Assembly: GCF_901764975.1 (NCBI RefSeq)
Contig: NZ_CABFKH010000001.1
Coordinates: 244,668-308,667 of the forward strand
DNA: 64,000 nt
Source of the DNA: Actinobacillus indolicus
Lineage (GTDB): Bacteria; Pseudomonadota; Gammaproteobacteria; Enterobacterales; Pasteurellaceae
Direction: 5' to 3'
The notes below the pieces were generated by a model, which did no database searches, was not told where the DNA came from, and saw only the letters and a program-made list of their open reading frames with translations. The translations under genes and the position numbers were made by a program. How positions within the stretch are numbered: the first letter of the stretch is position 1; the number at the start of each line of letters is the position of its first letter. Shown piece after piece: positions 19,077 to 27,296 of this stretch.

Positions 19077-19916
19077 TTAAAACAAACTCTGTTGTCCAAC
19101 CAAAAATTCAGGTGTGTCCTTCACTTGAAATCCATAGTTCTTCAAATAGCCTTTCAGACTTTCGATATTGTAGAATGAATGGCTGTTGGTGGTATTTTGA
19201 AAATAAAGATAAAGCTGATCAAATTCCGCTTTTCGCTGATTTAACAATGCCGCCAGTTGTTGTAATTCGGTTTCACTATAACGATAATCGTGGCGTTCTT
19301 TTGCCGATTGGTCTTTCCACCAGTGGGGATTACGACCGTGTAATCGTAGGTAAGCGGTGCGTTGGTTCGCATAAAACTGAAAGGTAGGCAAACCGATATT
19401 CTGCGGATAATCCACATTGCACCAAATGAGATTTCCCTTACCGTGAAAATAGTCCAGCACCGACTGCGTATGCCAACTGGCGTGGCGAAATTCAATGGCA
19501 AGGGGATAATTACTGAACCACGACACCAGCTCCGCCAGATAGTAACGGTTTGCGTGCTGGCGCTTGAAACTGGTTGGGAATTGCACAAATAAATTGGCTA
19601 AACAATGGTTATCGTGCAACGGCTGTAAGGCATCCAAAAACGCTCGAGCTTGCTCAGCAGTAGCGGTACGTTTATGGCTAAAATCTTGATGCAGTTTCAC
19701 CGAAAATTTTAACCGCCCTTCCGCCTTTTCTAACATACCTTGTACCGCCTTATAACCAATCGGAGCGTGGAAGGTGCTGTTGATCTCAACGGTGTCGTAA
19801 TGCTGGCTGTAAACCGACAAAAAATCTACTTTGTCCGTCCCAAACGGATAGAGCGTACCGACTAAATCCGTATCGCTATAACCTCCTGTGCCGATGTAGA
19901 TGTGGGGTGTGTGCAT
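19077..19916 (-). CDS. DUF72 family protein (YecE-like)
   Basis: A 279-residue DUF72 protein: IYIGTGGYS near the N-terminus, VEINSTFH, FSVKLHQDFSH, an AIEFRHASWH segment and TAYLRLHGRNPHWW. The family forms a TIM barrel related to sugar-phosphate isomerases and has no settled biochemical role. Its stop is 55 bases from the lipoprotein gene and it starts 24 bases after the fic stop on the same strand. fic and this gene may therefore share a transcript. No frame damage is seen. Confidence 0.85.
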   Translation of the reverse strand: MHTPHIYIGTGGYSDTDLVGTLYPFGTDKVDFLSVYSQHYDTVEINSTFHAPIGYKAVQGMLEKAEGRLKFSVKLHQDFSHKRTATAEQARAFLDALQPLHDNHCLANLFVQFPTSFKRQHANRYYLAELVSWFSNYPLAIEFRHASWHTQSVLDYFHGKGNLIWCNVDYPQNIGLPTFQFYANQRTAYLRLHGRNPHWWKDQSAKERHDYRYSETELQQLAALLNQRKAEFDQLYLYFQNTTNSHSFYNIESLKGYLKNYGFQVKDTPEFLVGQQSLF

Positions 19917-19940
19917 TTTTAATATCTTGTTTTTGGCTAT

Positions 19941-21044
19941 TTATCGAAATCGATATTTCCCTTTTCCTTGCCCTGCGACTTTTTCAATGACCTTCATTTC
20001 TAACATTTTCTTAATCAATTCCGATGATGCAGATGCGGAAAGATGAAGTGTATTCATCACATCTATTCGTGAAAAAATACGATTATCTAAAATTTGAGAA
20101 AGTGCGGTGATATGTTTCTGTGTTTTCTCTGAATGTCTTGTTTTTTCGTCAGGATTTTGCTCAATGTCTTGTTTTTTGTGTTTAATGTCCTGTTTTTGTT
20201 TTTCAATATCCTGTTTTTTAAGAAATTGATCGCTATGGATATGCAACTGGCGATTGCTTAGCAGATTGTTTTCGCCTAATAACAAATTACGCAGAAATAA
20301 AAGCAAGTATTCATTGGTTTCATAAACCCCTTTGGAGAGGTTGTTATAGTTTGCTCGCACCAACGCATTACGGAAATACCACGCATTTTCAGCAAAAATA
20401 TCATTTGTAATATTAAATCCTAGTGTTTTTAAATACTTAATAAAAAACACAGCAGTAGTGCGAGTATTACCCTCTTCAAAAACGTGAATCTGCCATAAAC
20501 GTGCAATAAATGTGGCTAAATGCGTCATAATTTCTTCAAGAGAAAGCCCACGATAACTAAAATTTTTCTCCTGAGATAAATCGTATTCCAAGGTATTTTT
20601 CAATTCAGACGCCATACCATATACTACCGTTTCCCCCTCTAACACCCATTCTTTTTTGGTAATGTTATAAGTACGGATTTGCCCAGCGTGAGAGTAAATA
20701 TCTTTAAATAGATATTTATGAATGGCTAAATACTGATTGGCATTAAACGAAAAAGCAGGCTCTGATAGCAATTTTGCAATACGCACCGAAACTTTGTCCG
20801 CTTCTTCTGTGCGATTTTCGCTGGTTAATGACGGATTTTCTTCATAATATTGGCTAATCCATTGTTCTGCTGTATCAATGGAAATCTCACCTTCAATATT
20901 TTTAATCGCAGTGCTGATCAAATATTGAGACGGCTTTAATCCATCAACCTCTTGCAGCCCGATTGCCGTTTGCCAAGCGTAGCTCTTTTCCTTTTTATCC
21001 GCTTCGATATGGCGGATATATTCTTCAAAAGGATCTTTAGTCAT
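19941..21044 (-). CDS. Fic-domain protein with C-terminal winged helix
   Basis: A 367-residue Fic protein. Residues 20-70 (WQTAIGLQEVDGLKPSQYL, KNIEGEIS) form an N-terminal helical region, and the Fic core carries the active-site motif HVFEEGNTR at 187-195. This matches HxFxEGNxR, with Thr where Gly or Lys is common. Fic enzymes usually move AMP from ATP to a hydroxyl side chain. A charged linker holds three heptads of the KQDI type (276-296), then a winged helix (about 310-367). The canonical inhibitory [S/T]xxxE[G/N] motif is not clear: the NIEGE segment has Ile four residues before Glu. No separate antitoxin gene is visible. The target is unknown. Confidence 0.85.
   Translation of the reverse strand: MTKDPFEEYIRHIEADKKEKSYAWQTAIGLQEVDGLKPSQYLISTAIKNIEGEISIDTAEQWISQYYEENPSLTSENRTEEADKVSVRIAKLLSEPAFSFNANQYLAIHKYLFKDIYSHAGQIRTYNITKKEWVLEGETVVYGMASELKNTLEYDLSQEKNFSYRGLSLEEIMTHLATFIARLWQIHVFEEGNTRTTAVFFIKYLKTLGFNITNDIFAENAWYFRNALVRANYNNLSKGVYETNEYLLLFLRNLLLGENNLLSNRQLHIHSDQFLKKQDIEKQKQDIKHKKQDIEQNPDEKTRHSEKTQKHITALSQILDNRIFSRIDVMNTLHLSASASSELIKKMLEMKVIEKVAGQGKGKYRFR
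20163..20225 (-). repeat. 21-bp tandem repeat inside fic
   Basis: AATGTC-TTGTTTTTT-like units start at 20163, 20184 and 20205 with 21-base spacing and encode three heptads (KKQDIEK, QKQDIKH, KKQDIEQ). A fourth related unit begins at 20132, but 31 bases away and so in another reading frame. Copy number in multiples of 21 would lengthen or shorten the linker without breaking the frame. Confidence 0.7.
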
Positions 21045-21210
21045 TCTGTTTTTCCGTTGTGCAATATTTTGGGTAAATGTAACCGCTTGTGGAGGAAATG
21101 TCGAATGGAAATGAGGGATTTTTCAATGGAGATCACTAAATAGAAAATATAGAAATGGCTTACAAGAGGTTAAAATCGCTTTCAAAATTACAATTAAGTT
21201 AATTTGTAGA

Positions 21211-21262
21211 AGTTATCCGGAAATTCCGGATAACTGAATCGCCCACGGCTCACGCCGTGGGT
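21211..21262. repeat. Two adjacent palindromes downstream of the retron RT
   Basis: A 12-base near-perfect palindrome with a one-base centre (21211-21235, AGTTATCCGGAA and complement) is followed by an 8-base stem with loop TCAC (21242-21249 and 21254-21261, CCCACGGC and GCCGTGGG). They begin ten bases past the reverse-transcriptase stop and may end its transcript. They also mark the downstream edge of the retron. Confidence 0.6.
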
Positions 21263-21271
21263 TACGCATAT

Positions 21272-22168
21272 TTAAATTTTAGCTTTGCTCTTTAAAGAAT
21301 TTGAGAAATCTGGATCTATACTTAATAAGAAAGCTAACATTCCTTTGAATTTTTCAAGATCTTCTGAAGATAAAAGCTTTAAACTCGCTTTATGAGCTAT
21401 AGCTCTTAATTGACGTTTTTTCTCTCTACCAATACTTATTTTTCCTTCGTTAGAAATTACTAGCCCAGTCAAAGTTCTATTATGTTTTTTCGATGTAAAT
21501 ACCGTTTTTTCCATATTGATTTGTAAGTTTTTAGGATAATTGACCTTGCTACAGATTTTTTCTATTTCGGGTGGAATAAGAAATAATATATTAGGAATAT
21601 TAGTAGAAAAAGCCAAATCATCAGCATATCTAGTATAAGTAATTCCTTCTTTATTGCAAAATGCATTAATTTGTTCATCGAAATCGATCATTATTAGATT
21701 TGATATAAATGGGGATGTTGGTGCTCCAATTGACAAATAAAGATCATTATTCTTTTTGTTTCGGCAGAAAAAAATATTTGTAATATAGTCAACTTCGTCA
21801 TCACTTAATTCTAATTTTCTTTCTTTCAAAAATAAATTGAAGTCATCGCTTTTTATAGAGTTAAAAAAATCTTTAAAGTCCATTTTCAAAAGATATTTTT
21901 TCTTAGCATGCGGTAAAGCAAAGTCTTTAATACTCTTATTTTTACTATATGCTATTGCAGCTGAATGACATTCGATAGTTGAGAAATATTTGTTAAGCAC
22001 CCATCGTTGAAGTTTTTTTAGACTTCTTGTTGGCTCAGCTATTTCTCTTTCTCCACCATGCCTTTTCTGTATATTATAATGCTTATAACGATTAGGAGCT
22101 GTATTAATAAAGCTAATAGCCTCTTTTTCATTTAATAAAAATTCTTTTTTTAATAGTTCTAATAACAT
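21272..22168 (-). CDS. Retron reverse transcriptase (Eco1/Ec86-like)
   Basis: A 298-residue retron-type RT. The catalytic motif is YADD at 181-184 in TYTRYADDLAFS, with a first aspartate in KMDFKDFF near 97 and IGAPTSPFISNL matching the QGAPSSP block. The msr-recognition region reads LTGLVIS..GKISIGREK (233-250), nearly that of Ec86 (VTGLVIS, VGIGREK), and the end MLAFLLSID mirrors WLSFILSVD. The retron NAxxH motif appears as FALPH (83-87), keeping Ala and His but not Asn. It copies the msd part of the upstream RNA into msDNA. Its ATG directly abuts the effector stop (TAAATG), so the two are coupled. The gene is strikingly AT-rich, suggesting transfer. Confidence 0.93.
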   Translation of the reverse strand: MLLELLKKEFLLNEKEAISFINTAPNRYKHYNIQKRHGGEREIAEPTRSLKKLQRWVLNKYFSTIECHSAAIAYSKNKSIKDFALPHAKKKYLLKMDFKDFFNSIKSDDFNLFLKERKLELSDDEVDYITNIFFCRNKKNNDLYLSIGAPTSPFISNLIMIDFDEQINAFCNKEGITYTRYADDLAFSTNIPNILFLIPPEIEKICSKVNYPKNLQINMEKTVFTSKKHNRTLTGLVISNEGKISIGREKKRQLRAIAHKASLKLLSSEDLEKFKGMLAFLLSIDPDFSNSLKSKAKI

Positions 22169-23116
22169 TTATAGCCCCTGTATAGTCAGTTTAAAATCAG
22201 AACGTTCAAATCTTTTAGGATGATCAGCTTGGTAGTCTAAACAGCTACTATAATCTTTAATATTCAAAGAAAAATATGTGTTTTTTCCTGATTTATGAAT
22301 TTTTAGTAGTTCAAGAATATCTAAGATAAATATAATTTCATTTAGTTTATTATTATCTATTTCTATATTAAATTTATTTAATATATTCTTATAAAATTTT
22401 TTTGTTTGATTTGGGAATAGATCTAATAAATCTAAGAATAACAAAATTTTATGGTGTTTATTATTATAATCAAACCTTGTTTTACCACTATCTGTTGTTA
22501 TAATTTCAAGAAAATGATCAGATATTTCTGTAAAAAGGTTATCCCAGTAATCTTTATCTTTATTATTTAGTTCATTATCTAAAGCCCATACATTATCAAG
22601 TTCTTCAGATATTTTATTTTCATTTATTTTAAAAATAGCTCCATAATTAAAAAAACTAGAATTTGATTGATTTATATATTTTTCTTGGACAATAACTAAA
22701 AGATTTTTATGTAATTCAGTAAAACAAGAAAACATTCCAATTTCAGTATATGCACCAACACTTTCAGAAAAAATTATCACTCCTTGTGAAATAGACGATA
22801 TATCTAATTCAAAGTCAATTAGATTAGAGTATTTATCAAAATTCAGCCAATTTGGATATGATTCCGGAACAACTAGTCTATCAGATAAATAATGATTGCT
22901 TGTTTTACTCCATTGAATGAATTTTGCTCTGAAAGAATTAATGTTCTTGTAGGCAACATGATCTGTATGATAAGGATACAATGGATCTTTGATTTGCTCT
23001 ATTTTTTTTATATCATCGCCACCAGAACCAAAAACCCAAATAAAAGGTAATTTTCCTTTTATTTGGGTCTTAGCAGGATTAATCAATTCAAGAAAAGTAT
23101 CTTTAGCTTTATCCAT
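22169..23116 (-). CDS. Retron effector: NDT-like N-glycosidase fold plus winged helix
   Basis: A 315-residue protein whose core matches the Ec86 effector. WVFGSGGDD (27-35) parallels FLCGGD; VIIFSESVGAYTEIGMFS (113-130) parallels VIILFPESPGSFTELGAFS, with the likely catalytic Glu125; FFNYGAIFKI parallels FINYGPVRLL. The C-terminal third (about 230-315) looks like a winged helix. Known type II-A effectors have a nucleoside deoxyribosyltransferase-like domain and are held inactive by RT-msDNA until phage infection; that this one does the same is inference. It lies between the msr-msd RNA and RT, as in Ec86. Its ATG is only three bases after the a2 segment. Very AT-rich. Confidence 0.88.
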   Translation of the reverse strand: MDKAKDTFLELINPAKTQIKGKLPFIWVFGSGGDDIKKIEQIKDPLYPYHTDHVAYKNINSFRAKFIQWSKTSNHYLSDRLVVPESYPNWLNFDKYSNLIDFELDISSISQGVIIFSESVGAYTEIGMFSCFTELHKNLLVIVQEKYINQSNSSFFNYGAIFKINENKISEELDNVWALDNELNNKDKDYWDNLFTEISDHFLEIITTDSGKTRFDYNNKHHKILLFLDLLDLFPNQTKKFYKNILNKFNIEIDNNKLNEIIFILDILELLKIHKSGKNTYFSLNIKDYSSCLDYQADHPKRFERSDFKLTIQGL

Positions 23117-23119
23117 TGT

Positions 23120-23275
23120 ACTAACTACCTAAATAAGCGAGCTTAAGGAAAAATTTCCGAATGGCGAGGCGGGCGGAAATTTTTCCTTAAGCTCGCCATA
23201 AACGGAACAATTAATATGCAGTCTGGCGATACGCCCGACAATAGATAGAAAGGTCTACCAAAACGCGTAATTAGT
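23120..23275 (-). ncRNA. Retron msr-msd RNA
   Basis: On the minus strand, a1 (23275-23267, ACTAATTAC) pairs with a2 (23128-23120, GTAGTTAGT) over nine pairs, one G-U. Just after a1 come G23266 and G23264 in ACGCG, candidate 2'-branch guanosines. The msr holds two hairpins: 23259-23254 with 23249-23244 (loop CCTT), and 23239-23221 (GTC and GGCG stems, one G-A mismatch, loop TAT). The msd is a perfect 23-base stem (23174-23196 with 23137-23159) with a 14-base loop. The order a1, two hairpins, long stem, a2 is the retron plan, and TGCAT after hairpin 2 also occurs in Ec86. Exact msDNA ends are not determined. Confidence 0.88.
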
Positions 23276-23282
23276 GTTTACT

Positions 23283-23310
23283 ATTATAATTTGAAATATC
23301 TATTTATCAA
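23283..23310 (-). promoter_or_regulatory. Retron promoter
   Basis: On the minus strand TTGATA (23310-23305) and a perfect TATAAT (23288-23283) are spaced by 16 bases. The expected start point (about 23276) coincides with the beginning of a1, so the transcript would begin with the msr. Confidence 0.75.
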
Positions 23311-23339
23311 AGCAAAAAATGAAGAGTAATTGAAATACA

Positions 23340-23357
23340 GGTGCGTTTACACGCACC
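23340..23357. repeat. Small palindrome downstream of metH
   Basis: GGTGCGT (23340-23346) and ACGCACC (23351-23357) with loop TTAC, next to CCTACA. It lies nine bases past the metH stop with no T-run, so it is a repeat or weak terminator. It separates metH from the retron promoter. Confidence 0.55.
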
Positions 23358-23365
23358 CTACATTT

Positions 23366-26300
23366 TTACTTCATCGCCACACCCAACCACTTCACCATCT
23401 CTCTCTGATCCCACCCCTTGCGTTTCGCATAATCGACCGCTTGATCTTCATCAATACGCCCTAACGTAAAATAATTACTCGCAGGGTGGGTGAAGTACCA
23501 GCCACAGACGCTTGCCGCAGGCCACATTGCGTAGCTTTCGGTGAGTTTCATTCCGATGCGTTGTTCCACTTCCAGTAAATCCCAGATGATCTGTTTTTCC
23601 GTGTGTTCTGGGCAGCTTGGGTAGCCTGGGGCTGGGCGGATGCCGATGTATTCTTCACGGATTAGGCGGTCGTTGTCTAAGCTTTCGTCCGTGTAACCCC
23701 ACACTTTTGTGCGCAGTTCAAAGTGCAGATATTCCGCCATTGCTTCGGCTAAACGGTCGCCGACTGCTTGGAGCAAGATGGCGTTGTAGTCGTCCCCTGC
23801 GGCTTTGTAGCCTTCCACTAAGTCGTGTTCTTCAATCCCTGCACAAACGGCGAACATTCCGAACCAGTCCTGTTTGCCGCTGGCTTTGCTTGCGATAAAG
23901 TCGCTCAAGCAGAGATTGTACGGGCTTTTGCTGTTTCTGCCACGTTCGCTTTGTTGGCGGAGATTATAGACTTTGCCAGCCACTAAAGTGCGGTCAGCAT
24001 TTTGATAGATTTCAATATCATCGCCCACACTGTTGGCTGGGAAAATGCCCATAATGCCGCTTGGGTTGAGCTTGTGATTTTGTTCTAATTCGTCCAACAC
24101 TTTTTGCGCATCGTTCCACACTCGGCGAGCTTCTTCGCCGCCTTCAGGGTAGTCGAAGGCATCAGGATAGCCGCCCATTAAGCCCCATAAGCGGAAGAAC
24201 GGCGACCAGTCGATAAATTTTCGTAAGGTCGCAATCGGTACGTTTTTATATTCCACAATGCCAGTCTGTTTTGGTGTTGGCACTTGGTAATCCGCCCATT
24301 CGCCACTGAACGCATCAAAGGCATTTTTGCGTGCATCTTCAATCGGCAACTGCTTGCGTGGGGCTTTTTTGTTGGCAAAAGCCTCTTGAATTTGCTCGTA
24401 CTCTTTCTTCATTCGTTCCCACAGTTCCGCTTTGGTGTCCGGGTTCATCAATGCCGCACAAACCGTTACCGCACGAGAAGCGTTGGTAGTGTAAATGACT
24501 TCGTGTTTATATTTCGGATAAAGTTTAATCGCTGTATGCTCTTTGGAGGTGGTTGCTCCGCCGATAATGACAGGAATATTTAAATTCAAGCGGTTCATTT
24601 CGCCTAAGAAGTATTCCATTTCGTCAAGGGACGGCGTGATCAAACCGCTTAAGCCGATGATGTCCGCTTTTTCGTCAATCGCTGTTTGAATGATCTTATC
24701 CGCAGGCACCATTACGCCTAAGTCGATCACTTCAAAATTATTACATTGCAACACCACGCTCACAATATTTTTGCCGATGTCGTGCACGTCGCCTTTTACG
24801 GTAGCGATGACCACTTTACCGCTGGACGAGCCTTTTTGCTTGGTGGCGTTGATAAACGGCTCTAAATAGGCGACCGACTGTTTCATCACGCGAGCGGATT
24901 TCACCACTTGCGGTAGGAACATTTTGCCGTCACCGAACAAATCGCCCACCACGTCCATACCGTCCATTAGCGGTCCTTCGATCACTTCGAGCGGTGTCGG
25001 GAATTTTTGGCGAGCTTCTTCGGTATCTTCGATAATATAGTTGGTGATCCCTTTCACAAGGGCGTGTTTTAAGCGTTCTTCCACCGCCCAAGTACGCCAT
25101 TCAGCAACACCGCTATCTTCATTGTTACTAGCGGTCACATTTCGGTATTTTTCTGCAATATCTAACAGGCGGTCAGTGGCATCAGGACGGCGATTTAGCA
25201 CCGCATCTTCAATCACATCACGCAATTCCGGATCGAGATCGTCATAAATCGCCAGTTGCCCTGCGTTCACGATCCCCATATCCATTCCTTGCTTAATAGC
25301 GTGGTAAAGGAACACGGCGTGAATAGCCTCACGCATCACATTATTACCACGGAACGAGAAGGACACATTCGACACACCGCCCGAAATTTTGGCGTGCGGT
25401 AGGCTACGTTTAATGCGACCTGTGGCATTGATAAAGTCCACGCCGTAGTTATTGTGTTCTTCAATCCCCGTACCGATGGCAAAAATGTTCGGGTCGAAAA
25501 TAATATCTTCAGGCGGAAAGCCCACTTGGTTCACGAGAATGTCGTAAGCTCGGGTACAGATTTCTACCTTGCGTTCTTCGGTGTCCGCTTGCCCCACTTC
25601 GTCAAATGCCATCACGACCACCGCCGCACCATAACGGCGAACCAGTTTTGCTTGGTGGATAAATTTTTCTTCGCCTTCTTTGAGGGAAATGGAGTTTACA
25701 ATTCCCTTACCTTGCACCGACTGCAAGCCAGCTTCAATCACTTCCCATTTGGACGAGTCAATCATCACAGGCACTTTTGCCGCATCAGGTTCGGTCGCCA
25801 TAATGTTAAGGAAACGGGTCATACATTTTTGCGAGTCGAGCAAGGCTTCGTCCATATTTACGTCAATGACTTGCGCGCCGTTTTCCACCTGATCGATAGC
25901 AATCTCAATGGCTTCGCTGAATTTTTCTTCTTTAATCAAACGCTTAAACTTCGCCGAGCCTGTTACGTTATTGCGTTCGCCCACGTTTACAAACAGGCTT
26001 TCATCATCAATGTTCAACGGCTCAAGCCCCGACAAACGCATTGCGGTTTTGATTTCAGGCAAGGCACGAGGTTTAATCCCAGCCACTACGTCCGCAAAGG
26101 CTTTGATATGTTCAGGCGTGGTGCCGCAACAGCCACCCACGATATTTAAGAAACCGCTTTCCGCCCACTCTTTTATGTGAGCTGCCATCTCGTCCGCCCC
26201 CAAATCGTAGCCGCCAAAGGCATTCGGCAAGCCGGCATTTGGGTGAACGGACACATAGGTTTCACAGATTTTCGACATCACTTCCACATAAGGGCGCAAC

Positions 26301-27055
26301 TCTTTCGGCCCTAAGGCACAGTTCAAGCCAAAACTGAGCGGTTTTGCGTGGCGGAGTGAGTTGTAAAAGGCTTCGGTGGTTTGCCCCGAAAGGGTACGCC
26401 CAGAGGCATCGGTAATGGTTCCCGAAATCATAATCGGCAGTTCCACGCCCAGTTCTTCAAACACTTGGTCAATGGCAAAGGCAGCAGCTTTGGCGTTCAA
26501 GGTATCGAAGATGGTTTCGACCATAATGATGTCAGAACCGCCTTCAATTAAGCCTCGGGTCGCTTCCGCATAGGCATCGACTAATTCCATAAAGGTAATA
26601 TTACGGAAACCGGGATCGTTCACATTTGGCGAAATCGAGGCGGTGCGGTTAGTTGGGCCGAGAATACCGGCTACAAAACGTGGTTTTTCAGGCGTGCTGT
26701 ATTTATCCGCCGCAATGCGAGCCAGTTTTGCCCCTGCAAAATTCAGCTCATAAGCCACCGCTTGTAAGTCGTAATCCGCCTGTGCAATGGTGGTGGAACT
26801 GAACGTATTGGTTTCAATAATATCCGCCCCAGCTTCAAGGTATTTCTCGTGAATAGAGGAAATCACTAAAGGTTGGGTTAGGGTAAGCAGATCGTTGTTA
26901 CCACGCAGATCCACGCTAGAATTTTTAAAACGCTCGCCACGGAAATCCGCTTCGGTCAGTTTAAATTGTTGGATCATCGTCCCCATCGCACCGTCTAAAA
27001 TCAAGATACGTTGTGCAAGGGCGGTTTTTAATTGTTCAATTCGGTTGTGTTGCAT
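23366..27055 (-). CDS. metH: Cobalamin-dependent methionine synthase MetH
   Basis: A 1229-residue enzyme with all four modules in order: homocysteine domain with zinc ligands in GGCCGTTP, folate (pterin) domain, B12 domain with [10 protein letters not shown] (axial His near 757) and the C-terminal AdoMet reactivation domain with [16 protein letters not shown]. coli MetH is 1227 residues, so the gene is complete. It methylates homocysteine using methyl-tetrahydrofolate. No cobalamin riboswitch or MetJ boxes were recognised in the 241-base gap before lepA. Many antisense open frames inside it are shadows. An uptake signal lies within at 26757-26765. Confidence 0.98.
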   Translation of the reverse strand: MQHNRIEQLKTALAQRILILDGAMGTMIQQFKLTEADFRGERFKNSSVDLRGNNDLLTLTQPLVISSIHEKYLEAGADIIETNTFSSTTIAQADYDLQAVAYELNFAGAKLARIAADKYSTPEKPRFVAGILGPTNRTASISPNVNDPGFRNITFMELVDAYAEATRGLIEGGSDIIMVETIFDTLNAKAAAFAIDQVFEELGVELPIMISGTITDASGRTLSGQTTEAFYNSLRHAKPLSFGLNCALGPKELRPYVEVMSKICETYVSVHPNAGLPNAFGGYDLGADEMAAHIKEWAESGFLNIVGGCCGTTPEHIKAFADVVAGIKPRALPEIKTAMRLSGLEPLNIDDESLFVNVGERNNVTGSAKFKRLIKEEKFSEAIEIAIDQVENGAQVIDVNMDEALLDSQKCMTRFLNIMATEPDAAKVPVMIDSSKWEVIEAGLQSVQGKGIVNSISLKEGEEKFIHQAKLVRRYGAAVVVMAFDEVGQADTEERKVEICTRAYDILVNQVGFPPEDIIFDPNIFAIGTGIEEHNNYGVDFINATGRIKRSLPHAKISGGVSNVSFSFRGNNVMREAIHAVFLYHAIKQGMDMGIVNAGQLAIYDDLDPELRDVIEDAVLNRRPDATDRLLDIAEKYRNVTASNNEDSGVAEWRTWAVEERLKHALVKGITNYIIEDTEEARQKFPTPLEVIEGPLMDGMDVVGDLFGDGKMFLPQVVKSARVMKQSVAYLEPFINATKQKGSSSGKVVIATVKGDVHDIGKNIVSVVLQCNNFEVIDLGVMVPADKIIQTAIDEKADIIGLSGLITPSLDEMEYFLGEMNRLNLNIPVIIGGATTSKEHTAIKLYPKYKHEVIYTTNASRAVTVCAALMNPDTKAELWERMKKEYEQIQEAFANKKAPRKQLPIEDARKNAFDAFSGEWADYQVPTPKQTGIVEYKNVPIATLRKFIDWSPFFRLWGLMGGYPDAFDYPEGGEEARRVWNDAQKVLDELEQNHKLNPSGIMGIFPANSVGDDIEIYQNADRTLVAGKVYNLRQQSERGRNSKSPYNLCLSDFIASKASGKQDWFGMFAVCAGIEEHDLVEGYKAAGDDYNAILLQAVGDRLAEAMAEYLHFELRTKVWGYTDESLDNDRLIREEYIGIRPAPGYPSCPEHTEKQIIWDLLEVEQRIGMKLTESYAMWPAASVCGWYFTHPASNYFTLGRIDEDQAVDYAKRKGWDQREMVKWLGVAMK

Positions 27056-27153
27056 AGGGTTTCCATATATAAAAATAGGTGTGAATAGAAGAGATAATAT
27101 GGGGGAGTAGGGAATGTGTCAAATTTTCTCTTTTTTGTGAGATTTAATGGTGC

Positions 27154-27207
27154 AAGCGGTGAGATTCGGAGAGAATTTTGCAAATTTCTCGATGAATCCC
27201 ACCGCTT
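27154..27207. repeat. Inverted uptake-signal pair between metH and lepA
   Basis: Arms AAGCGGTGAGATTC (27154-27167) and GAATCCCACCGCTT (27194-27207) are complementary with one mismatch. It is in the divergent gap between metH and lepA, so it is not at a gene end and cannot be a simple terminator for either. Confidence 0.65.
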
Positions 27208-27296
27208 TCCTTTTCCCTTTCCTGTAATTTTCAGGTACAATCCGCCGATTATTTTTCTTTTATCAATAACAATACAATAGGACATTTACTGCCCTT

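Noticed and set aside
20100-20108. H. influenzae-type uptake signal AAGTGCGGT in fic (another at about 3053-3061)
   Set aside because: Isolated copies fit chance; the window is dominated by the ACAAGCGGT form.
25454-26149. 231-residue plus-strand open frame inside metH
   Set aside because: It is antisense to the strongly conserved metH, has no family resemblance and low-complexity composition; it is a shadow frame.
27056-27296. Cobalamin riboswitch before metH
   Set aside because: The gap shows no B12-box-like motif; its only structure is an uptake-signal dyad.
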